Shown here in pieces: positions 11,486 to 21,023 of a stretch of 64,000 nucleotides of DNA (its first letter is position 1; each line of letters starts with the position of its first letter). The position numbers and the translations under genes were made by a program. This DNA is from Sporosarcina ureae. Its GTDB lineage: Bacteria; Bacillota; Bacilli; Bacillales_A; Planococcaceae. The stretch covers positions 1,992,501 through 2,056,500 of the forward strand of contig NZ_CP015109.1 of the NCBI RefSeq assembly GCF_002082015.1, written 5' to 3'. Under the pieces are notes generated by a model, which did no database searches, was not told the DNA's origin, and was given only the letters and a program-made list of their open reading frames with translations.

Positions 11486-12760
11486 ATGTCCACTAATAAA
11501 AAAGTATTATTCATTGTGATTTCCTGCTTCTTTTTTAGTGGATGTCAGGAAAAGAAACAGCAAACTATGAATGTGTCAGGTCTAGATCAATTAGAGTTTT
11601 CAGCGTGGGTGACGGAATGGCAATGGCAAAGTGGAGTGGAAGACCTCCGACAAGTTCATGGTGTGCATAGGGCGCAGGTTTTTGCAGCGTATTTTGATGA
11701 GGAGGATCACGTCTACTTGCGGGATAAAATGGATGACGCTATTGCCGCAATGAAGAAACTATCAAAGGAACGTAATATACCTTTAGATTTAACGATTGTG
11801 AATGACCAGTTTCTACCTAATGGAACAGTCGTGCACAAAGACCCTGAGTTAATTGGACGTTTGGTAGAAACACCAGAAAGTCGTGAAAGGCATATTGATA
11901 ACATCTTAAATTATATCGATGCCTATCAATTCGAAGGGCTAGAAATAGACTATGAAAATATAAATAAAGATGACCTGCCCAACTTGCTTCAATTTTATAA
12001 AGAATTATATGACGTTCTTCAGGCACAAGGAAAACCGTTGCGTATTATAGTGGAACCCAATTTACACGTGGAACAATACCATTTCCCGACAGGACCAGTC
12101 TACGTCATGATGGCATATAACTTATATGGGAGCCACTCGGAGCCAGGTCCGAAAGCGAATGATGAATTCATTCGAACAGTAGTGAAAAAAATGAATACTT
12201 TACCCGGGCAACCAATTATTGCTCTATCGGCTGGCGGTTTTAGTTGGCAACACGGGAGCGATGAAACGAAACCCCTCACAGAAACAGAGGCAGAGGAACT
12301 TGCTAAAAAAAGTAAAGTTATACCTATACGAGATCCATCCAGTGGCAGTATGTATTTTGATTACAAGGATAAATACGGCAAAGCATTCACTGTTTGGTAC
12401 GGAGATCAGCAGACCTTGTATCAGTGGATAAAAATTGCAGCAGAAGAGGGTCAAACGAGGGTTTCTTTATGGCGAATGGGTGGAATGGAAACATCTACAT
12501 TGGAATTCCTAAATAAAGCAGTCAATTATAAAGCTTCAGTGAGAGGAGAAAACGGGATGTTGGCCAATCATATAAAAAAACTCAGGAAAGAAATGAACCT
12601 GACGCAGGCTGAATTGGCTGAGCGGGTAGGCATCGGACGTACAGCTTTATCCAAAATAGAAAACGGAGCTTACTATCCAAGCGCTAAAACAATGAAGAAA
12701 ATCTCGGATGTACTCAATAAGCCAATCGGAGAAATATTTTTTAATACAGATGTATCATGA
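11486..12760 (+). CDS. GH18-like lipoprotein read in frame into an XRE HTH domain
   Basis: The N-terminus is a lipoprotein signal (hydrophobic run ending FSGC, Cys20). Residues about 35-345 resemble glycoside hydrolase family 18: FEGLEIDYENI carries the DxxDxDxE-type motif with the catalytic acid kept (E157) but the two earlier acids as Glu; AYNLYGSH and a late SLWRMGG fit the barrel. Residues 358-424 are a complete XRE HTH domain. A secreted lipoprotein cannot use a DNA-binding domain at its C-terminus, so either a stop codon has been lost or the HTH is made separately from an internal start (see the entry at 12557). It is last of the polymer genes and may cut or remodel the product. Confidence 0.75.
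   Translation: MSTNKKVLFIVISCFFFSGCQEKKQQTMNVSGLDQLEFSAWVTEWQWQSGVEDLRQVHGVHRAQVFAAYFDEEDHVYLRDKMDDAIAAMKKLSKERNIPLDLTIVNDQFLPNGTVVHKDPELIGRLVETPESRERHIDNILNYIDAYQFEGLEIDYENINKDDLPNLLQFYKELYDVLQAQGKPLRIIVEPNLHVEQYHFPTGPVYVMMAYNLYGSHSEPGPKANDEFIRTVVKKMNTLPGQPIIALSAGGFSWQHGSDETKPLTETEAEELAKKSKVIPIRDPSSGSMYFDYKDKYGKAFTVWYGDQQTLYQWIKIAAEEGQTRVSLWRMGGMETSTLEFLNKAVNYKASVRGENGMLANHIKKLRKEMNLTQAELAERVGIGRTALSKIENGAYYPSAKTMKKISDVLNKPIGEIFFNTDVS
12557..12760 (+). CDS. Possible stand-alone XRE regulator from an internal start (67 aa)
   Basis: Inside the GH18-like frame, GAGAGGAG (12541-12548) lies eight bases before ATG 12557. From there 67 residues form a complete small Cro/C1 regulator: MLANHIKKLRKEMNLTQAEL, then AERVGIGRTALSKIENGAYY and a VLNKPIGEIFF end, the usual shape of short Bacillales XRE proteins. 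Translation from here would give a cytoplasmic regulator in step with the polymer genes. That is inference; the sequence shows only the site and the intact domain. Confidence 0.6.
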   Translation: MLANHIKKLRKEMNLTQAELAERVGIGRTALSKIENGAYYPSAKTMKKISDVLNKPIGEIFFNTDVS

Positions 12761-12774
12761 AGTTCCGCAGGTTG

Positions 12775-12806
12775 ATAGGTAGATCAGGATCTGGTGTGAG
12801 ACCTAT
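12775..12806 (+). promoter_or_regulatory. Inverted repeat between the HTH and the first MalT-type gene
   Basis: ATAGGT (12775-12780) and ACCTAT (12801-12806) flank a second small dyad, AGATC-AG-GATCT. No T-run follows, so it is not a terminator. It could be an operator for one of the adjacent regulators, or an RNA processing structure. Confidence 0.3.
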
Positions 12807-12830
12807 AGCAATCGAGGGGAGAGAAAACTT

Positions 12831-15392
12831 GTGAATGTACATGGAGCTAATGGGAAAGTTAAAATGCCTATAGCAAACAAGGAGATAATCAGTAGAAAAG
12901 ACATAGAAATTCCTATTCACGCAGGATTGGTTCGACTTACTATCGTCCGCGCACCCGTAGGCTATGGAAAGACTATGTTGCTGAGTAAAAAGTTCTCCGA
13001 AATAACTGACTCGACGGCATGGCTCACATTAGACGAAATGGACAATGATCCCGTTAGATTTTGGAATCACGTGATCATGTCCATCGAGAAAAGTGGGAAT
13101 ACAATCCGTGCGGATAGGCTATTGCGTTTCATCAAAACAAGCCCGCCCTATTCTATGATTATTGATATGCTATTGAATGAACTCAGTAGCCAAACAACAA
13201 AAATCACACTTGTTTTAGACGATTATCATATGGTCACGAATCCAGTCATCCATAAAATGATGAACCAATTCATCGATTATTTACCACATTATGTGAAAAT
13301 TTTCATAACAAGCAAAGACGAAGTACCCCTGACCATCTCCAAATGGCGGCCAAAGGGCTGGATATATGAAATTGGTATTCAACAACTTCAATTTCAATTA
13401 GACGAAGTCCGAGAGTTTTACCAGAAACGTTCTCCGCAATCGAGCCATTCAAAACTTTTCTATCAGCAAGTATTACGTATTACAGAAGGTTGGCCTTTAG
13501 GTATTCAATTGTTAAATATGACGGGTTCAGAAGAAGTTCTCCAATGGGAAGCAAAAGATTTCTCTATCTCGTCACCGGTAGTAACAAATTACTTACTGTA
13601 TGAAGTATTTTCTAGACTCAGTCCCTCTATGCAAGAGTTTCTCATGCGTACTTCAGTGTTGAAAGATGTAACTCCCGAAAGTTGTAATCAGGTATTGAAC
13701 CGAAATGATAGTGGAGAGGTATTGAGAGATATGGAGGAGGAGGGGGTATTCACCAATCAGTTAAGAGACAATCAGTTGACATACAGATACCATGATCTTT
13801 TTTTGATGGTTCTACGGAACGAAATGCATCATCGCTTTTCGCAAGACAGTGTAACAAAAATTTATGCTAAAGCTGCGCATGTTCAATATAAACAAGGAGA
13901 TTATGCAACGGCGATCGAGCTAGCGATTAAAGGGAAATTATTAGATGTAGCCAATCATTGGATTGAAGAGAACCTAGTAAATATCTTCGTATCCAAACAG
14001 AATGAGATGTTCATGAGATGGATCATGATGCTACGTAAACATTCTTTTGAACTCCATGCAGAAACGCTGGCAATATACGCGTTTAATCTAGCTATTCGGT
14101 TTGAAATGGATAAGGCAGAATCGGTTATTCGAGAACTAGATCGTCGGAATGAAAAAACAAATTGGAAAGATGAAGACTCTTTAAAAGACGCGTCGCTAAT
14201 TTTAGACATTGTAAAAGCCTTTACGTTGTTTAGGGATCAAGGATGTACAAAGAAAAAAGTCACACATTTACAGAAAGTAATTCACGTTCATCCGTTTCCT
14301 GCTAATTCCCGATGGAAAAACGTGTCGATCATCTATAACCACTTTGAACCACAATTACTGAGAACGAGCTTGGGCAACAAAGGTAATCTAATTTCTATCA
14401 AACAATTATCTACATTGAACGACATTTTGCAAAATGATACATTTCTCGCTCATAACCTATCAAGATACAGTCATGGTCTACAAGCTGAAGTATTGTACGA
14501 AATGAATTTGCTGCATGAATCTGAGCAATATAGTAAAAAAGCCTTGGAATATACTTACCATTATAATGATGTAGGCTTGTCTATACCGATGTACGTTTTG
14601 CAAGCTAAAATTTTTCTGGCTAATGAACAGTTTACCGAAGCTCAAGCTATACTGAATCACGCCATGGAATCAGCAGCCCATCCTAATTGGCAATGTATTT
14701 TGGTTACAATGAAAGCCTTAAGCTATATTCGGGAAGGTGACCTAGAACGAGCAGAGTGTGAATTGAACAAATCATCCAATTTAACACATCAGCAAACAGA
14801 ATCGGGTTTGGAATTCTGGATGCTTGTACAAGCAAGACTGCATATAGCCAAAGGTAATACACGAAAAGCACTTAATTATATTGAGCAAGTGTCGCAAGAA
14901 GCTCAAGAAAAATCTCAGATGACAATTATTATGGAGACAAAGGTATTGCGATCAATTTGTATGTGGAAAAACAACAAAAAGAAGTTGGCGATCGATATAC
15001 TTCATGAAGCATTGGAGCTAGCAGTCAAATCAGGCTATAAACGTATGTTTTTAGAAGAAAAATCTTTGAACCCGGTAGTAATGAGTTATATAAAAAGCCG
15101 AATGAACTTTGAACAGCCACAATGGAAAACAGTGCCACTTGTCTTTGCTCAATCGTTGCAGAAGGACCATACCGATCACCCTGTAGCTACTCATCACAAT
15201 AGCAAACCGAATTTGACTCCTCGCGAAGAAGAGTTGATTAAGGCGCTTGCAACCGGCGCTTCTAATAAAGAAATTGCGGAACAGCTCTTTCTTTCTGTGG
15301 GAACCGTAAGAGTATATCTATCAAAAATCTACAAGAAACTCCATGTCAGTTCACGGACCCAGGCGGTTTTGCAGGCCAAAGACTGGCGGTAG
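12831..15392 (+). CDS. MalT-type LuxR-family ATP-dependent regulator 1 (853 aa)
   Basis: Large STAND-class transcription activator like MalT. The N-terminal NTPase has the Walker A APVGYGKT (41-48) and Walker B LVLDDYH (127-133); a long helical, TPR-like sensor region follows (about 340-780); the last 59 residues are a LuxR/GerE HTH (LTPREEELIKAL, SNKEIAEQLFLSVGTVRVYL, KLHVSSRTQAV). Family members bind a small ligand and ATP, oligomerise and activate promoters. The GTG at 12831 has GGGGAG nine bases upstream. It starts 70 bases after the polymer genes with no terminator between, so it is probably co-transcribed and may control them. Its ligand is unknown. Confidence 0.87.
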   Translation: MNVHGANGKVKMPIANKEIISRKDIEIPIHAGLVRLTIVRAPVGYGKTMLLSKKFSEITDSTAWLTLDEMDNDPVRFWNHVIMSIEKSGNTIRADRLLRFIKTSPPYSMIIDMLLNELSSQTTKITLVLDDYHMVTNPVIHKMMNQFIDYLPHYVKIFITSKDEVPLTISKWRPKGWIYEIGIQQLQFQLDEVREFYQKRSPQSSHSKLFYQQVLRITEGWPLGIQLLNMTGSEEVLQWEAKDFSISSPVVTNYLLYEVFSRLSPSMQEFLMRTSVLKDVTPESCNQVLNRNDSGEVLRDMEEEGVFTNQLRDNQLTYRYHDLFLMVLRNEMHHRFSQDSVTKIYAKAAHVQYKQGDYATAIELAIKGKLLDVANHWIEENLVNIFVSKQNEMFMRWIMMLRKHSFELHAETLAIYAFNLAIRFEMDKAESVIRELDRRNEKTNWKDEDSLKDASLILDIVKAFTLFRDQGCTKKKVTHLQKVIHVHPFPANSRWKNVSIIYNHFEPQLLRTSLGNKGNLISIKQLSTLNDILQNDTFLAHNLSRYSHGLQAEVLYEMNLLHESEQYSKKALEYTYHYNDVGLSIPMYVLQAKIFLANEQFTEAQAILNHAMESAAHPNWQCILVTMKALSYIREGDLERAECELNKSSNLTHQQTESGLEFWMLVQARLHIAKGNTRKALNYIEQVSQEAQEKSQMTIIMETKVLRSICMWKNNKKKLAIDILHEALELAVKSGYKRMFLEEKSLNPVVMSYIKSRMNFEQPQWKTVPLVFAQSLQKDHTDHPVATHHNSKPNLTPREEELIKALATGASNKEIAEQLFLSVGTVRVYLSKIYKKLHVSSRTQAVLQAKDWR

Positions 15393-15430
15393 CACGACAA
15401 TAAACTACTATCAATGTGAGGGTGGTTATC

Positions 15431-17962
15431 ATGGTCATACTATTAGCATCAAAAATACAAATACCAGCACAGCACAAAGAGTGGATTAGTAGAGAGAATA
15501 TGATCGCTATTCAACATGAGGCAGTTCAGTCAAAAGTTCTGTTTATCAATGCTCCAACGGGTTATGGAAAAACGACATTTTTGACTCAGTGGTCAGATAA
15601 TTTAAATGAAAACGTCGCATGGTTGACAGTCGATCAAGCGGATAATGAGCCTCTCCAATTTTTTCGTTATATCATCTATACCGTTTATTCAGCTTGCAAT
15701 TTGCTGCCAAATGAGGAATTACAGCAACAATTGGCCAATGCAGATCGCGATAAACTGAATGCGATGTGGAATTTCTACAAACAACTGGGTAGCGTAATGA
15801 CGAAACAAGTTCGATTAATTATTGATGACTTTCATCATATCAACTCTCCTGAACTATTGGAAATGATCCAGTATTTTGTAATGGAACTACCTGAACCATT
15901 GAAAATTTGTTTCGCCAGTCGCCATTTTCCTCCCTTTACACTTGCACTCTGGCAATCCTTATTCACTGTCACCGAAGTCAAGACGAAACATCTACGTTTC
16001 ACAGTTGAAGATATGAAAAAGTACCTGAAGCATCAACCTCAACAGCAACAATTAGTGTGGCAAGAATTCATTCAGGCAGAAGGTTGGCCCGCAGGACTTC
16101 GAAACGCATTGCAGCCTCAAGGTATGTGTAACCAAATACAATCTGACCGACATCGACAGTATGCTATGAATGTTTTGATGAATGATCTATGGGATAGTTT
16201 CTCAAACTCGGCACAACATTTTCTGTTAGCAACATCCATTTTGAATACAATGGATCATAATCTATGCGACGCACTACTAGGGAATAAAGAAAGCTTGGTT
16301 CATTTACAAAGTCTAGAGGAAAAAGGCTTTTTCATAGAGAGAGATACTGAAAAAGATGCACATTATCGTTATCATCCTCTTTTCGCTGTCGCGTTGCAAC
16401 AAAACTTGCACCAAACCTATTCAAAGAGCTTTATAGTAGAATTGCATAAAAAAGCAGCGGGTGTATATTTTCAGCAAGGTGATATAGTGCAAGCAATCAC
16501 GCATGCCATAATAGGCAAGGCGTATCCACTTGCGAGTACTTGGATGATGAATTACGGTGAAGATATTATAAAGAATAGAGAGACCTTAACCTTCATATCT
16601 TGGTGCCGTGAATTTGAAATAGCTAATATTCCATTGGCTTTAGATCTTCAACTATTGTATGCCTTTTCTCTTCTTGCTGAGCACCAAGTGGATGCAGCGG
16701 ATCTCGTCACAAGCCGAATGACGACCCAAGAAAATCAAAAAGATTGGAACGCTTTTACTGTAAGAAGCCAATCCGCTGCATACGATTATTTTTTGATCAA
16801 GTCCTACATCACTATCATACGAATGGGGGGTATGACAGAGGTGGGGCAGTGGCTGCAAAAAGGTTTTGATCTTCATATAAAAAAGCGTTCCAAATTATAC
16901 GTAATGCCCCTCCAGTTTAATAAAACAGAGCCTACGTTATCGCGCACACCATTAGGTTCTCCTAAAAAATTAGCAATCCATGAATACCAACAAGTACGAC
17001 TGGAATGGCAATCTTGTCGAGGAAATGAGCTTTCTATTATCGGCTATGATCACGGAATTCAAGCGGAAAGGTTGTACGTGAAAGGCTTACTAAAAGAAGC
17101 CAGAGAACATCAAGTAGAAGCACTTCTTTCAGCTCATCATTACCAAGATCCAGGCTTGCTAATACCTATGTATATGCTGAGTTGTAAACTGTATATCGCG
17201 AATGGTGAGATGGAAAATGCACATCGAACGTTGCAAAGGGCTTTGTTATATACAGAAGAAAGCCACTGGAGAGGATTTCTATATGCTTTCGAAGCATTCA
17301 TTTACTTGACGCAGGATAATCTAGAAGAGGCAGAAATAGCTTTCTCAAAAATGCAGAATGGATATAAAGAAGGTACCTCACAACATCCATTTGTCGTACT
17401 CGTAGAAGCGAGATTACTTCTGAAGAAAGGTCAATGGGAGGATGCATTGAAGAAAGTGCTACATGTGAAATTTGAAGCAATACAGGAAGGACAAATTGAG
17501 ACATTGATCGAAGCAAACATCTTAGAAAGCCTATGCTATGCCTATCAAGAATCCTGGCTGGAAATGGCTCAAACTTTACATGATGCCATGACCCATAGTA
17601 AAGAGTACGGTTATATACAGTTGTTCACTAGGGAAGAGGGTATGGAATCGATGTTGAAAGAATATAAAAAAATACGAAAGCAATCCCATGAGTGGAATTG
17701 GACACAAGTTCCCTACTTCTACGTAGAAAGCTTAGTGCTGGCAACAAAAAAGCGGGATTCGGCACTTGATTCACTGACACCAAGCGAGCAAGAAGTGTTT
17801 TCATTACTTGTACTAAGTCAAACCAATCCAAAGATAGCAAGAAATCTAACTTTGACGGAGGAGAGTGTAGGCGTCTACTTGACTTCTATATATGAAAAAT
17901 TAAGTGTCAAATCAAGAGCACAAGCTATGTTAAAAGCATATAAACCATATGATGTGACCTGA
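15431..17962 (+). CDS. MalT-type LuxR-family ATP-dependent regulator 2 (843 aa)
   Basis: Paralogue of the preceding gene, diverged but with the same layout: Walker A APTGYGKT (41-48), Walker B RLIIDDFHH (about 128), helical TPR-like middle, and a C-terminal LuxR-like HTH (about 782-840). The HTH has drifted: the usual NKEIA and GTVRVYL read NPKIA and ESVGVYL, so DNA contacts may differ. I choose ATG 15431 because GAGGGTGG lies five bases upstream and the family's LLASKIQIP start then sits at the N-terminus; a GTG at 15416 is in frame. It follows the first regulator by 38 bases and ends at a strong terminator. A tandem duplication followed by divergence is likely. Confidence 0.85.
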   Translation: MVILLASKIQIPAQHKEWISRENMIAIQHEAVQSKVLFINAPTGYGKTTFLTQWSDNLNENVAWLTVDQADNEPLQFFRYIIYTVYSACNLLPNEELQQQLANADRDKLNAMWNFYKQLGSVMTKQVRLIIDDFHHINSPELLEMIQYFVMELPEPLKICFASRHFPPFTLALWQSLFTVTEVKTKHLRFTVEDMKKYLKHQPQQQQLVWQEFIQAEGWPAGLRNALQPQGMCNQIQSDRHRQYAMNVLMNDLWDSFSNSAQHFLLATSILNTMDHNLCDALLGNKESLVHLQSLEEKGFFIERDTEKDAHYRYHPLFAVALQQNLHQTYSKSFIVELHKKAAGVYFQQGDIVQAITHAIIGKAYPLASTWMMNYGEDIIKNRETLTFISWCREFEIANIPLALDLQLLYAFSLLAEHQVDAADLVTSRMTTQENQKDWNAFTVRSQSAAYDYFLIKSYITIIRMGGMTEVGQWLQKGFDLHIKKRSKLYVMPLQFNKTEPTLSRTPLGSPKKLAIHEYQQVRLEWQSCRGNELSIIGYDHGIQAERLYVKGLLKEAREHQVEALLSAHHYQDPGLLIPMYMLSCKLYIANGEMENAHRTLQRALLYTEESHWRGFLYAFEAFIYLTQDNLEEAEIAFSKMQNGYKEGTSQHPFVVLVEARLLLKKGQWEDALKKVLHVKFEAIQEGQIETLIEANILESLCYAYQESWLEMAQTLHDAMTHSKEYGYIQLFTREEGMESMLKEYKKIRKQSHEWNWTQVPYFYVESLVLATKKRDSALDSLTPSEQEVFSLLVLSQTNPKIARNLTLTEESVGVYLTSIYEKLSVKSRAQAMLKAYKPYDVT

Positions 17963-17998
17963 AAAGCGATACTCCTTTAGTCAGGAGTGTCGCTTTTT
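17963..17998 (+). terminator. Terminator of the exopolysaccharide/regulator operon
   Basis: AAAAGCGATACTCCT pairs with AGGAGTGTCGCTTTTT around a TTAGTC loop. It starts directly after the stop codon. Confidence 0.92.
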
Positions 17999-18033
17999 GC
18001 TATACTGAATGAAAGTAAAGGAGTGCGTGCTAG

Positions 18034-19461
18034 ATGAAATATCAAGATCGTCCACTTGTGCAAGCCCTGCAGCGTTTCCTCAACCAGAAGCCTGTTTCAT
18101 TCCATGTACCGGGACATAAAGGAGGGGCATTATCCGATTTGCCGACAGCTGTGCGTCAGGCACTTGCATATGATTTGACGGAGCTCGCAGGACTTGATGA
18201 CTTGCATGAAGCGACAGGTGCGATTAAAGAAGCAGAAGACAAGTTGGCATGTCTTTATGGAAGCGAACGGAGTTTCTTTCTAGTGAATGGTTCGACAGTA
18301 GGAAACCTGGCTATGTTGTATGCAACAGTTCAGCCGGGAGACTTGGTAATGGTGCAACGTAATGCACATAAATCTATATTCAATGCACTGGAACTGACAG
18401 GTGCGAATCCAGTGTTTCTCTCTCCGGATTGGGATGAACAGACGCAAACGGCTGGAACGGTTTCATTGAAGACTGTAAAAGAGGCACTCACGCAGTATCC
18501 GGATGTGAAAGCTGCTATTTTCACCACGCCTACTTATTATGGAATAGTAAATAGAGACCTTAGACAAATTATAGAAGTATGTCGTAGCCGCAATATACCA
18601 GTCCTCATTGATGAAGCGCATGGTGCTCACTTCATAGTACATGATGCATTTCCTAAGAGCGCACTCGAACTCGGAGCAGATCTGGTCGTTCAGTCCGCGC
18701 ATAAAACATTACCAGCGATGACGATGGCGTCGTTTTTACATATCCGTTCAAAATTTATAAGAACGGAAAGAGTAGCACATTACCTCCAAATGTTACAATC
18801 AAGCAGTCCATCTTACTTAATGATGGCATCTTTGGATGATGCCAGGTATTATGCAGAGACGTATAATGAAAAAGACTATGAAAGTTTTCAAGTATACAGA
18901 AATAACTTAATTCAAGGTCTATACAATACGCCTTGCGTTGAAGTAATCGAGACAGATGATCAACTGAAGTTGCTCGTACGCGCAACAGGTCATTCAGGAT
19001 ACGTCTTGCAGGAAGCATTGGAGCAACAGGGCATTTACCCTGAGTTGGCGGATCTGTACCAAGTGTTGCTTGTACTGCCTTTGGTAAAAGCAAGGGATGA
19101 AGTATGCATCGATGACGTAGCGAACAAATTTAAAAATGCAATGGACTGTTTAGCGGAGAAAGAGATTACGTCAGTGCGGGTCAACAACTATTTATCAAAC
19201 AGTGCTCCGTCAACAGTAGTATATACAGCAACCCAGCTTCATACGATGGATAAGGAATGGGTAAGTATGCAGAGTGCAACTGGAAAAGTAGCAGCGGAAG
19301 CGATTATTCCGTACCCACCAGGCATTCCTCTATTATGTGCGGGAGAATGTATTAACCAAGACCATATAAAACAAATATACGATCTATTGGTGGCTGGTTG
19401 TAGGTTTCAAGGGGCCATCAATCGAGAGACGAAACAAGTAAAAGTAGTTTTGAATAGATAG
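18034..19461 (+). CDS. yaaO: PLP-dependent Orn/Lys/Arg decarboxylase-family protein (YaaO)
   Basis: Fold-type I pyridoxal-phosphate enzyme of the ornithine/lysine/arginine decarboxylase group. Seen: FHVPGHKGG near the start, the glycine-rich cofactor loop FFLVNGSTVGN, IDEAHGAHF with the Asp that pairs with the pyridine nitrogen, and the Schiff-base lysine in QSAHKTLPAMT. The 475-residue length and the place before tmk match B. subtilis YaaO. The substrate is not fixed by sequence; family relatives act on basic amino acids. It lies 11 bases before tmk and is probably co-transcribed with it. Confidence 0.88.
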   Translation: MKYQDRPLVQALQRFLNQKPVSFHVPGHKGGALSDLPTAVRQALAYDLTELAGLDDLHEATGAIKEAEDKLACLYGSERSFFLVNGSTVGNLAMLYATVQPGDLVMVQRNAHKSIFNALELTGANPVFLSPDWDEQTQTAGTVSLKTVKEALTQYPDVKAAIFTTPTYYGIVNRDLRQIIEVCRSRNIPVLIDEAHGAHFIVHDAFPKSALELGADLVVQSAHKTLPAMTMASFLHIRSKFIRTERVAHYLQMLQSSSPSYLMMASLDDARYYAETYNEKDYESFQVYRNNLIQGLYNTPCVEVIETDDQLKLLVRATGHSGYVLQEALEQQGIYPELADLYQVLLVLPLVKARDEVCIDDVANKFKNAMDCLAEKEITSVRVNNYLSNSAPSTVVYTATQLHTMDKEWVSMQSATGKVAAEAIIPYPPGIPLLCAGECINQDHIKQIYDLLVAGCRFQGAINRETKQVKVVLNR

Positions 19462-19472
19462 GGGAATAGAAG

Positions 19473-20114
19473 ATGACGGGATTATTCATTAGTTTTGAAG
19501 GGCCGGAAGGGGCTGGTAAGACTACCGTATTGCAAAAAATAGCGGAGCGCTTAAAGGCACATGGAGAAGATGTAGTCATGACACGTGAACCGGGTGGAAT
19601 TCCTATTGCAGAAAAAATTCGAGAAGTGATTTTGGATTCGAATCACAGTACAATGGATGGTAAGACAGAAGCGTTGCTGTATGCGGCTGCCCGTAGACAA
19701 CATTTAGTAGAGAAAATCATACCTGCTCTGAAGCAGAATAAAATTGTATTATGTGACCGTTTCATTGATAGTTCATTGGCATATCAAGGGTTTGCACGTG
19801 GACTAGGTATAGATGAAGTACTATCAATCAACTTGTTTGCTATTGGGGAGTACATGCCCGATTGCACAATTTACTTCGATGTGCCACCTGAAGTAGGATT
19901 AGCCCGGATATGGAAAGACAAAGACCGTGAGCAGAACCGTCTGGATTTGGAAAAACTGGAGTTTCATGAGCGAGTGTACAAAGGCTATCAAGAAGTGATA
20001 GCAAGGGATGACAGGCGAATCCAAGTGGTAGATGCACACCAGCTACCAGCGCAAGTCGTGGAAAATGTTTGGCGAATTGTAAGTTCAGAAGTCAACTTAC
20101 ATAAGAATTCATGA
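19473..20114 (+). CDS. tmk: Thymidylate kinase
   Basis: Phosphorylates dTMP to dTDP with ATP, needed for dTTP in both de novo and salvage routes. The P-loop [11 protein letters not shown] is near residue 8, the DR motif in [13 protein letters not shown] near 95-107, and a lid region with R/K residues near 145-160. The length of 213 aa is usual. It has the same neighbours as in B. subtilis (yaaO before, darA after). Confidence 0.97.
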   Translation: MTGLFISFEGPEGAGKTTVLQKIAERLKAHGEDVVMTREPGGIPIAEKIREVILDSNHSTMDGKTEALLYAAARRQHLVEKIIPALKQNKIVLCDRFIDSSLAYQGFARGLGIDEVLSINLFAIGEYMPDCTIYFDVPPEVGLARIWKDKDREQNRLDLEKLEFHERVYKGYQEVIARDDRRIQVVDAHQLPAQVVENVWRIVSSEVNLHKNS

Positions 20115-20143
20115 TATAATAATGAAGAAATATATTTTTATGA

Positions 20144-20497
<354 letters not shown>

Positions 20498-20514
20498 GCT
20501 AGAGGTGAATGCTG

Positions 20515-20955
20515 ATGAAAGTCAATGGTGAATACCGTACAGGATTAGATAAGTTACCGCCTGATCCGCTTCGGCATGCACAAGGTAATGCCAAGTTTGG
20601 ACAAATGGTAGCAAAACAAGGATCACGTCTGCAAGGAGAACAGATTACACGGTTGTTTGGGGATATCTCAAGTGCTGGGGATCGACTCGCAAGGTCTCGA
20701 AATTTACGTGATATGGCGAAATACAAGATGCTGATCAAACGTTTTTTGAAAGAAGCAGTAGATTCAGGTATTGAGTTAACACAATCTCATACATGGAACC
20801 AATTTGGTGAAGGTCGCCGGTTGAATCTTGTCCAAACAATAGATGAAAAACTAATCGCGTTGACGGAAGCCCTGTTGGATGAAGAAGAATCATCCATTGA
20901 TTTACTTGCTAAAATAGGTGAAATCAAAGGCCTTCTAGTCAATTTATATACGTGA
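20515..20955 (+). CDS. yaaR: YaaR family protein (DUF327)
   Basis: Conserved helical cytoplasmic protein of unknown role, found beside darA and holB in Bacillales. The 146-residue length and the pattern ending LLDEEESSIDLLAKIGEIKGLLVNLY agree with YaaR. ATG 20515 is chosen because AGAGGTGA lies six bases upstream; the ATG at 20509 touches that site. A terminator follows. Confidence 0.9.
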   Translation: MKVNGEYRTGLDKLPPDPLRHAQGNAKFGQMVAKQGSRLQGEQITRLFGDISSAGDRLARSRNLRDMAKYKMLIKRFLKEAVDSGIELTQSHTWNQFGEGRRLNLVQTIDEKLIALTEALLDEEESSIDLLAKIGEIKGLLVNLYT

Positions 20956-20956
20956 T

Positions 20957-20992
20957 CCCGTGCCGCAATCATATGTAGCACGGGGTTTTTTG
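20957..20992 (+). terminator. Terminator after yaaR
   Basis: CCCGTGC / GCACGGG stem with a 14-base loop, then GTTTTTT. Confidence 0.9.
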
Positions 20993-21023
20993 CAACATCT
21001 TTATCAACTAAGGAGGGGCTTGC

